Shown here: positions 58,619-64,000 of the stretch, in pieces | Layout of the letters: every line of letters starts with the position of its first letter | Position numbering within the stretch: position 1 is the stretch's first letter | Assembly: GCF_026341855.1 (NCBI RefSeq) | Contig: NZ_JAPENW010000001.1 | Coordinates: 6,997,001 to 7,061,000 of the forward strand | Reading direction: 5' to 3' | Source: Streptomyces sp. NBC_00568 | GTDB lineage: Bacteria > Actinomycetota > Actinomycetes > Streptomycetales > Streptomycetaceae | Length of the DNA: 64,000 nt | Made by a program: the position numbers and the translations under genes | The notes under the pieces: generated by a model | What the model saw: only the letters and a program-made list of their open reading frames with translations | What the model was told of the DNA's origin: nothing | Database searches by the model: none

Positions 58619-58990
58619 ATGACAAAGCTGCCCGTACGGTCGGTCCCCCATACCTCCTCCGGTTCGGTGCTGTCGCTGTGGTCACAGGACTCCGTGCTGT
58701 CGATCGGCTCCGTGGGATCGGTGCTGTCCGTGGGCTCCGTGGGTTCGGCCCTGTCGGTCGGCTCGATCGGCAGTGCCCTGTCGGTGGGCTCGATCGGCTC
58801 CGCCCTGTCACTGATCTCGACCGGTTCGTGGCTGAGCACAGGATCGTTGTTCTCCGCCCAGTCGCGCTGGTCGGTGCTGTCCTGGCGTTCCTCCGGCGGT
58901 TTCCTGGCCGCGGGAGCGGTAGGGGCGGCGGCCGGAGGCGCCCTGCTGGTGGCCCGGATGCTGCACAAGACCGGAACCGGCACGGACTAG
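58619..58990 (+). CDS. Serine-every-third-residue repeat protein with a C-terminal membrane segment
   Basis: This 123-residue protein is of unknown function. From S13 to S91 every third residue is serine without a break, 27 serines in all. Within this the nine-residue unit xLSxGSxGS (VLSIGSVGS, ALSVGSIGS) recurs. Between the serines are mostly V, L, I, G and A. A Gly/Ala-rich TM helix (FLAAGAVGAAAGGALLVARML) follows at 95-115. The regular three-residue step could build a tight solenoid or polyproline-II-like rod standing off the membrane. AGGA lies eight bases before ATG 58619. I recall related unnamed actinobacterial proteins. Confidence 0.75.
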   Translation: MTKLPVRSVPHTSSGSVLSLWSQDSVLSIGSVGSVLSVGSVGSALSVGSIGSALSVGSIGSALSLISTGSWLSTGSLFSAQSRWSVLSWRSSGGFLAAGAVGAAAGGALLVARMLHKTGTGTD

Positions 58991-59047
58991 TCGAACTCGC
59001 GCGCTCGGTCGGCGCGTCCTCACCACCCGCGCTCGGTCGGCGCGTCC

Positions 59048-59485
59048 TCACCCGCAGTCGATGTCGGCCGAACCCCCGGCGGTGACCGGATCGGTGCTCG
59101 TGCCGCTGACCCGCAGAAGACCGCCGTCCCGCCCCCAGTCCAACTCGTACGCGCCCGCGCCGACGGGCCGGTACCCGTCGTCGACCGTCCAGGATCCCGA
59201 CTCGCCCAGGGCCAGGCCGGAGCGCCCCACCGCGTACGCCTCGCCATTGCCGATCACGAGAAACGACGTCTCCCGCACCACGACCGTGCAGCCCCCCGGC
59301 CCCGCCGGACGCAGCACGAGGTACTCTGCATCCGAGCCGTGCTGTGTAGATGTTCCGGTCACGGCGGGTACGACTCCCCGGACGCGCGGACAGTTGCGCG
59401 GCGGACCGCCCCACTTCTTGCTGTCCGGATCAAGCCGGTCCAGGCACGGCTGCGACGCGTCCGGCTCCGCCATCGACCTGTCCAT
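59048..59485 (-). CDS. Uncharacterised protein, about 145 residues
   Basis: I do not recognise this protein. It has Streptomyces-like codon bias and ends ...VSGTSTDPVTAGGSADIDCG. The second half is β-rich (CTVVVRETSFLVIGNGEAYA, GESGSWTVDDGYRPVGAGAY), as in small exported or lipocalin-like domains, but no signal peptide is seen. It has four cysteines. The start is uncertain: ATG 59485 or 59473, with an upstream frame open to 59554. It is divergent from the DJ-1/PfpI gene. Confidence 0.5.
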   Translation of the reverse strand: MDRSMAEPDASQPCLDRLDPDSKKWGGPPRNCPRVRGVVPAVTGTSTQHGSDAEYLVLRPAGPGGCTVVVRETSFLVIGNGEAYAVGRSGLALGESGSWTVDDGYRPVGAGAYELDWGRDGGLLRVSGTSTDPVTAGGSADIDCG

Positions 59486-59601
59486 GCACGGCTCCGGCGA
59501 CTGCGGTGCCGGCAGACGAGCCACCCGTTGCCGATTGGCCCGGGAACTGGGCACAGCGCCTTGAAAGACTGCACCCCATTGCCGTGCTTCTAGGAGATGC
59601 C

Positions 59602-60210
59602 ATGCGGGTAGCCGTGGTCACCTTTGACGGGTTCAACGAGCTCGACAGCTTCATCGCCTCCGCGCTGATCAACCGGTGCCGAAAGGACGGCCTGGAGGCC
59701 TTCATCACGACACCGACGCCGGTGGTCGCGTCCATGAACGGTGTCGAGGTGACCGGCCAGCGCCCGATGGAGTTCGTGACCGAGGCCGACGTCGTGCTGA
59801 TCGGCAGCGGGGTGAAGGCGCGCGAGGTGGTGGCCGACGACCGGCTGATCTCCAGGCTGCCGCTCGACCCTTCGCGTCAGCTGATCGGTGCGCAGTGCTC
59901 CGGCGCGCTGGTGCTCGCCCGGCTCGGGTTGCTGGACGGCATGCCCGCCTGCACGGACCTGAAGAGCCGGCCCTTCGTGGAAGCCCGCAACATCACCGTG
60001 CTGGACGCGCCGTTCCATGCCGAGGGGAACATCGCCACGGCGGGCGGCTGCCTGGCGTCCCAGTATCTCGCCACGTGGGTGATCACCCGGACGCTCGGGG
60101 AGGACGCAGCGCGCGACGTCCTCGACTACGTGGCTCCGGTCGGCGAGAACCAGGAGACTGTCGAACGTGCCCTGCGCGCCATCCACGCGGGCGAGGCCGT
60201 ACGACACTGA
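59602..60210 (+). CDS. DJ-1/PfpI-family protein
   Basis: This 202-residue protein has the class I glutamine-amidotransferase-like fold. VAVVTFDGFNELDSFIASAL begins it, and the nucleophile elbow cysteine is in LIGAQCSGALVLARLG. NIATAGGCLASQYLATWVI holds the position of the family's second active-site region. It lacks the AraC HTH that many Streptomyces relatives carry. Members are isonitrile hydratases, glyoxalases or regulators; I cannot choose. GGAG lies eight bases before ATG 59602. Confidence 0.87.
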   Translation: MRVAVVTFDGFNELDSFIASALINRCRKDGLEAFITTPTPVVASMNGVEVTGQRPMEFVTEADVVLIGSGVKAREVVADDRLISRLPLDPSRQLIGAQCSGALVLARLGLLDGMPACTDLKSRPFVEARNITVLDAPFHAEGNIATAGGCLASQYLATWVITRTLGEDAARDVLDYVAPVGENQETVERALRAIHAGEAVRH

Positions 60211-60630
60211 CGCCCCGCGAACCGGCCCCTGGGCCGCTGTCTTGCCGCCGAGGACTGGAACCATCGCGTGCAGCTGCGCCAACAGCTGGTCGGCGGCCTC
60301 CGCGACCTCCGCCGGCCCGGCAATCGATGTCCGACTGTGTGCAGCCGTCACCTCAGCCCACAGGGCGGCGGTACCGTCGAACAGCTCCCGATCGGCGTTT
60401 CCCTTGCCCAACTTGGAGTTGAGGTGCCACCAGTGCATCCGGTACTGGTGAGCCGCGTCGGCAAAGGCGTTGCATGCTTCGCGCCGTAGGTCATCTCTGC
60501 GGCGCCGCTCTTCGAACTCAAGCTGCGCTCGTGCCTGTCGGCCCTGGAGGAAGGCGGTGAAGAGCCCACCGGCCAGTCCGCCGACCGTACCGATGGTGGT
60601 ACCGATCAGAGTTGCCACCGTTGCGTCCAT
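60211..60630 (-). pseudogene. Probable 3'-truncated gene for an uncharacterised membrane-anchored protein
   Basis: The first 130 or so codons look coding: an N-terminal TM helix (ATLIGTTIGTVGGLAGGLFT), then a long charged coiled segment (QARAQLEFEERRRRDDL, REACNAFADAAHQYRMHWWH). Actinobacterial proteins of this plan exist with no known function. After about GKTAAQGPVRG the frame continues only as antisense of the DJ-1/PfpI gene, down to a stop at 59590, where codon bias is that of a shadow. I therefore think the natural 3' end has been lost. A functional fusion product cannot be excluded. Confidence 0.45.
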
Positions 60631-60935
60631 AGTGGGATTACACCAGCGGGGCCGAGCAAAGGGCTGCGGGGAACGGACCCGTACGGCGATACCCCACCGG
60701 GGGCTTCGTAGTCAAGAGCCAGCGGAAGCCGCAAGGGTCTCAGCCGGCCCAAGGCGCCAGTTGCCGCCCGGGGGTTGAACCCACGACCTCTGTCGTCCCG
60801 AAGTAGCTTGTCGGGGCCCCACTTGGAGGCGGGGCACCTCTGGTCTGCGGTGATCGTCCGGCGATCACTGACCCTCAAGGCCGCCCGCCTACATCATCGT
60901 CGAGGTCGGCTGGTGATTTCAGGTTGGATGGCGTG
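60631..60935. other. Gene-free region with a tRNA-like fragment and a hairpin
   Basis: On the minus strand around 60770-60800 the sequence GAGGTCGTGGGTTCAAC looks like the anticodon-to-T-arm part of a tRNA, but the 3' arm does not pair and no 5' half is present. GTGATCG-TCCGG-CGATCAC (60850-60868) is a 7-bp hairpin. No credible open reading frame is seen. Confidence 0.4.
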
Positions 60936-61202
60936 ATGAAGCGCGTTGAGGCAGAGCTGTTCAGTGACGGCGGCAACGATGCTGTGGTTCGCATGCCCGG
61001 CAGACGGTTCCCCGGGGTCCTGGTGCAGGGCGACTCCCTTCACATCCTCCGCGGCGACATGGCCGAGGTGGTGGGGGCGTGTGAGCGCGGCGACCTGGAG
61101 GAAGCGAGGGACTCCGCCGGCCTACTTCTGGTGCACCTGGACGCTCTGCTGGCCCGGTACGAGGCCGCGTTGGGCGAGCACGAGATTCCACGGCCGTACT
61201 GA
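60936..61202 (+). CDS. Small uncharacterised protein, 88 residues
   Basis: This soluble 88-residue protein starts MKRVEAELFSDGGNDAVVRM and has a β-rich N-terminal half (FPGVLVQGDSLHILRGDM) and a helical C-terminal half (EARDSAGLLLVHLDALLARY). It resembles a short family of Streptomyces hypothetical proteins found near mobile or antitoxin-like genes. I cannot assign a function. TTG 60924 and GTG 60933 are alternative starts and no strong ribosome binding site helps decide. Confidence 0.65.
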   Translation: MKRVEAELFSDGGNDAVVRMPGRRFPGVLVQGDSLHILRGDMAEVVGACERGDLEEARDSAGLLLVHLDALLARYEAALGEHEIPRPY

Positions 61203-61422
61203 ATTGCCGGGCCGTCGGCTTGGGAAGCTCGGGTTCTCCGGCGGAAGGTGCTGAACTGACCTGCGCCGGAGTGGCGTTGGAGTCCTGGTCGCACCTGCGG
61301 TCAGTCCCCGCTGTTCCCCGTGGTTCTCCGCAGGACCTGGCACGTATCCGGCACGCACGTCCTCGGGCAACCGCGGACTGCCTCTGGCCAAGCATGGTCC
61401 TGAGGCCCGGAACACACCGCCT

Positions 61423-62439
61423 TCATCGGACGCCGGAGGGGGCGGCCGGTCCCACTCCGCCGCGGAGGGTGACCCCGAACCGGGTCCGCATCCGCCGCAG
61501 CTCCCACAGCGATACGGCGGTCACCGACAGCGGCCCGCCCAGCAGGGAGCAGAACTGGAAGACCGGCGGACCCTGCGGCATGCCGCTGTCGATCAGGTTG
61601 AAGACCACGAGCACCCACACCAGCACTCCGGTGAGCACGGGCGGCAGCATCGGGTGGACGTGGGCGGTGTTGAAGGCGCTGCGGGCGGAGTACAGCGATG
61701 CCAGGAAGAAGAAGGGGAAACCCCACACCATCACGGCCAGCGACAGGAGGAGCAACACATAGACCAACCAGTCCTTCCGATCCCCGACGGCGACCTGGGC
61801 CGTCGTGTACAGGACACCGGCGATGACGAGCACCGTCAGCAGGTACCAGCCGACCGCCTTGAGCGGTGCATGGAGCCGGGAGCGCAGATGCGGGCGAAGG
61901 TGTGAGGGTGCGTACAGGATGAAGCCGAGGATGACCAGCGGGCCGGTGCAGAGCAGCAGAACCGGGGTGATGATCATGTTGGCGACGCCTTCGGTCGCCG
62001 CGTTCTCCCAGCGGTCGGCATCCGCGCCGTAGACCAGGATCAGCGTGAGAGCGGCGACGACGCCGAGCACCGTGCGGGCCACCTGGACGCGGTCCACGGT
62101 GCGGTCCTCGATCCGGCCGTCACCCTCCTGCACGAAGAGGCGGGTGGCGACGCGGTGCGCCGAGCGGAGGACGAGGCCGGCGAGGAACGGGACGGAGAAG
62201 TACCACAGGCGGCTGCGGCGTCGCTGCGGGCGAGCGAGGACCGGGGCCGGCCGGCCGTAGGGATACGGGTTCTGCGGCGGATATGGGTGCGGCGCGGGCG
62301 GACCGTAGGTATCGCCGGCGGGCGGTGGCCCGTAAGGGTTGTTGGCCGGCGGCCCGGGAGGACCCCAGCCCTGGCCGCCCGGTCCGTTGCCGCCGGGTTG
62401 TCCCGATCTCGGGCCCGGCCCCCATCCCCCGCTTGCCAT
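61423..62439 (-). CDS. Multi-pass membrane protein with a Pro/Gly/Tyr-rich cytoplasmic N-terminus
   Basis: This 338-residue protein starts at ATG 62439 after a GGGGGAAGAG site. Residues 1-75 are disordered and rich in P, G, Y and N (GPPGPPANNPYGPPPAG, PYPPQNPYPYGRPAP), followed by RPQRRRSRLWYFSVPFLAG. Six hydrophobic segments follow, including ALTLILVYGADADRW and VLTGVLVWVLVVFNLI. Such N-termini are frequent in Streptomyces membrane proteins and may bind cell-wall or division partners. I do not recognise the membrane domain. The frame extends upstream to 62748 without coding character. Confidence 0.75.
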   Translation of the reverse strand: MASGGWGPGPRSGQPGGNGPGGQGWGPPGPPANNPYGPPPAGDTYGPPAPHPYPPQNPYPYGRPAPVLARPQRRRSRLWYFSVPFLAGLVLRSAHRVATRLFVQEGDGRIEDRTVDRVQVARTVLGVVAALTLILVYGADADRWENAATEGVANMIITPVLLLCTGPLVILGFILYAPSHLRPHLRSRLHAPLKAVGWYLLTVLVIAGVLYTTAQVAVGDRKDWLVYVLLLLSLAVMVWGFPFFFLASLYSARSAFNTAHVHPMLPPVLTGVLVWVLVVFNLIDSGMPQGPPVFQFCSLLGGPLSVTAVSLWELRRMRTRFGVTLRGGVGPAAPSGVR

Positions 62440-63007
62440 GTCTCTTCCCCCGTTTGTCCGCGGCCAGTTGCTGTGTCGCACGGCGACATCGCGGCAGCTT
62501 AGTGGCTCATGAGTCGCCTCTCCCCATGGTCGTTGTGTGAACCCTGTCAGCTTTCTGGGGAGACTCCGGGCCGACCCGGCCACCGTGGCCGCCGGGGGCT
62601 CCCGTACGTCCGGGCGGTTCGGCTCGATGATCCGGAAGCCGGAAGGGGAAGGGGCTCCTAAGGGAGGGGAGCGCCATGAGGCGCCCCGGCCCGGTGACAC
62701 CCGGGTCCACTGGCTCTTCACGGGCACGCTGCCCGGCAGGGGCCTCACCCTGATCGCGGATTCGCGCTGCGCATCCGCGCGGTTGCGGGCACGGTGATGG
62801 TGGGGCTGACGTGGGTGGCCGAGTGGGTGCCCGCCCGGTACCCGGCCGTCGGTTCACCGAGAGCATGCCGGTCGATCCGTCAACCCGTGTGCGGCCCCCT
62901 GCCCCGCCTTGGGCCGAACGGCCCCCATCGGGGACCTGCGGCCCCTGCCTCGCGCATCCGTTTCGACCCGACGCTGGAATCCGACGCCCGATCAGGAGGT
63001 GGACACC
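62440..63007. other. Upstream region of the usp gene, no gene seen
   Basis: This 568-bp stretch lies between two divergent genes. Frames on both strands are open only through GC bias. It contains the candidate redox-regulator box at 62930-62945 and several GGGGCC runs. No RNA gene is recognised. Confidence 0.45.
62930..62945. promoter_or_regulatory. Candidate DevR/OsdR-type box before the usp gene
   Basis: GGGGACCTGCGGCCCC is a near palindrome (GGGGACC against GGCCCC) similar to the GGGAC...GTCCC-type boxes that dormancy regulators bind before usp genes. It lies 62 bp before the start. In such GC-rich DNA a chance match is plausible. Confidence 0.35.
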
Positions 63008-63913
63008 ATGCCCCGCACTGTCACCGTTGGTCTCGACGGCTCGTCCGAGAGCCTCGCCGCCGCCGAGTGGGCCGCCCGCGAGGCGCGGCTGCGCGCACTG
63101 CAGGTCAGGCTGGTCAACGTATGGGAACCGGCGCCCGACCCCATCGCCCAGGCCCCGCTGCTCGGTGGCGAGACCCATCAGCACTGGAGTGAGCGGATCC
63201 CGCGCGAAGCGGCCGAAGGGGTACGGGCACGGCACCCCGGGATCGACGTCACGACGGAGCAGCTCACCGGCCGGCCCGCCGAGGCGCTGCTCAAGGCCGC
63301 GGACGACGCCGAACTCCTGGTCCTCGGCACCCGTGGACTGAGTGGCGTGGGCGGCTTCATGGTCGGCTCGGTCGGCCTGGCCGTCGTGGCGCACGCCGGG
63401 CGCCCCGTCGTGTTCGTACGCGCCGGAGAACAGGCCGCGGACGAGCACCTGATGGATCCCTCGGGCATACCGTCCGCCGTGGCGCCCTTCCGTCCCGTCG
63501 TGCTGGGGCTCGACACCACCGGCCCGGACGCCACGCTGATCGGCTTCGCCTTCGAGGCGGCCTTCCTGCGCGCCACGGCGCTGCGGGTGGTGCACTCCTG
63601 GAACGAGCCGCCCTACATCGCGTACGGACTGCCCCCGGACCTGGAGATGAACGCCGCTCTCGCCGCGCAGGAGGCCGCCGCCGTGACGGACGTACTGCGC
63701 CCCTGGCGGGAGAAGTACCCGGCCGTGGAGGTCATCGAGGACGCCCTGTCCGGGAAGGCCGCCAACCACCTCGTGGACGCCTCCCGGGAGGCGTCGCTCG
63801 TCGTCGTGGGCCGACGAGCCCGCCGCGCCGCGCTCGGCGCCCACATCGGACCGGTCACCCACGCCGTGCTGCACCACTCGACCGCCCCCGTCACCGTCGT
63901 CCCGCACTCCTGA
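63008..63913 (+). CDS. Tandem universal stress protein (UspA family)
   Basis: This 301-residue cytoplasmic protein has two Usp domains. The first begins VTVGLDGSSESLAAAEWAAR and ends with the ATP motif GTRGLSGVGGFMVGSV (G-2x-G-9x-G-S). The second begins RPVVLGLDTTGPDATLIGFA and carries GRRARRAALGAHIGPVTHAV, where the ATP motif is weaker (R-R and H in place of glycines). AGGAGG precedes the ATG. Streptomyces usp genes of this type are often induced by hypoxia or nitric oxide. A probable alcohol dehydrogenase gene follows on the same strand. Confidence 0.92.
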   Translation: MPRTVTVGLDGSSESLAAAEWAAREARLRALQVRLVNVWEPAPDPIAQAPLLGGETHQHWSERIPREAAEGVRARHPGIDVTTEQLTGRPAEALLKAADDAELLVLGTRGLSGVGGFMVGSVGLAVVAHAGRPVVFVRAGEQAADEHLMDPSGIPSAVAPFRPVVLGLDTTGPDATLIGFAFEAAFLRATALRVVHSWNEPPYIAYGLPPDLEMNAALAAQEAAAVTDVLRPWREKYPAVEVIEDALSGKAANHLVDASREASLVVVGRRARRAALGAHIGPVTHAVLHHSTAPVTVVPHS

Positions 63914-63976
63914 TCACCACGGGCCGCCCTCGACCGAACACCGATCGCGGTCCGACCGCGCAAGGAGAGTCATCCC

Positions 63977-64000
63977 ATGAAGGCAGCAGTCGTACGAGCG
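63977..64000 (+). CDS. Start of a probable zinc alcohol dehydrogenase, cut by the window edge
   Basis: Eight codons, MKAAVVRA, follow a strong AAGGAGAG site. This opening is typical of AdhP-type zinc-dependent alcohol dehydrogenases, which often sit beside usp genes. With so few residues the identity is only a guess, but a gene start here is likely. Confidence 0.55.

Noticed and set aside
60750..60810. tRNA gene
   Set aside because: Only a T-arm-like part is visible; the 3' arm of the stem does not pair and acceptor, D and anticodon arms are missing.

Overview
The window is high-GC actinobacterial DNA, almost certainly from Streptomyces or a close relative. The evidence is the strong GC bias at third codon positions, GGAGG-type ribosome binding sites, frequent GTG/TTG starts and ATGA/GTGA overlaps. 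The gene content also fits: an exo-glucosaminidase with a ROK regulator, an SPW-repeat protein, a LitR/LitS pair, an ECF42 sigma factor, UrtABCDE and a cysteine-rich leader peptide ahead of sulfur genes. I see no rRNA, no intact tRNA, no CRISPR array and no replication origin.

Layout. 1-10 kb: a GNAT gene cut by the edge, a GlsB/YeaQ membrane protein, an orphan protease-tail remnant, a likely chitosan/glucosamine module (secreted GH2 glucosaminidase, ROK regulator, APC permease, with similar candidate operators before the first two), a GC-rich repeat tract, a second GNAT and an acyl-CoA ligase. 10-21 kb: an ArsR-SRPBCC regulator whose promoter spacer is a perfect palindrome, then a decayed stretch with a GH15 enzyme, a broken cyclase, a GMC oxidoreductase and an IS5-family element lying between truncated SDR and DUF2254 genes, followed by cydAB and an SPW protein.

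21-37 kb is the most interesting block. After a TetR/metallo-hydrolase pair come five translationally coupled membrane-lipid genes (FAD oxidoreductase, DUF1365, two cyclopropane-synthase-like methyltransferases, DUF1295). Convergent to them lie a SigK-type sigma factor with its RskA anti-sigma. Next are a second ECF sigma (LitS-like) divergent from a B12-dependent LitR/CarH-type photoreceptor, a DUF4142 protein, a photolyase and an SDR-DUF2867 protein. I read this as a light and singlet-oxygen defence locus that lacks carotenoid genes and instead carries lipid modification next to its photoreceptor and photolyase.

36-50 kb: a MarR gene with an MMPL exporter and a clear candidate operator, a 55-residue protein, a large membrane protein with a sigma-like N-terminus, and an organosulfur module (LysR, a 27-residue Cys-codon leader peptide, SfnG, FMN reductase, SfnB-like, SsuD, a second acyl-CoA-dehydrogenase-like protein). 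A YciI-ECF42 pair follows. 50-57 kb: urtABCDE, with a GlnR-like site before it, and an upstream UrtA/AmiC-like protein without a signal peptide divergent from a MarR gene. 57-64 kb: aldehyde dehydrogenase, a protein with serine at every third position for 27 repeats, a DJ-1/PfpI protein, several uncharacterised genes, a tandem UspA protein and the first codons of a probable alcohol dehydrogenase.
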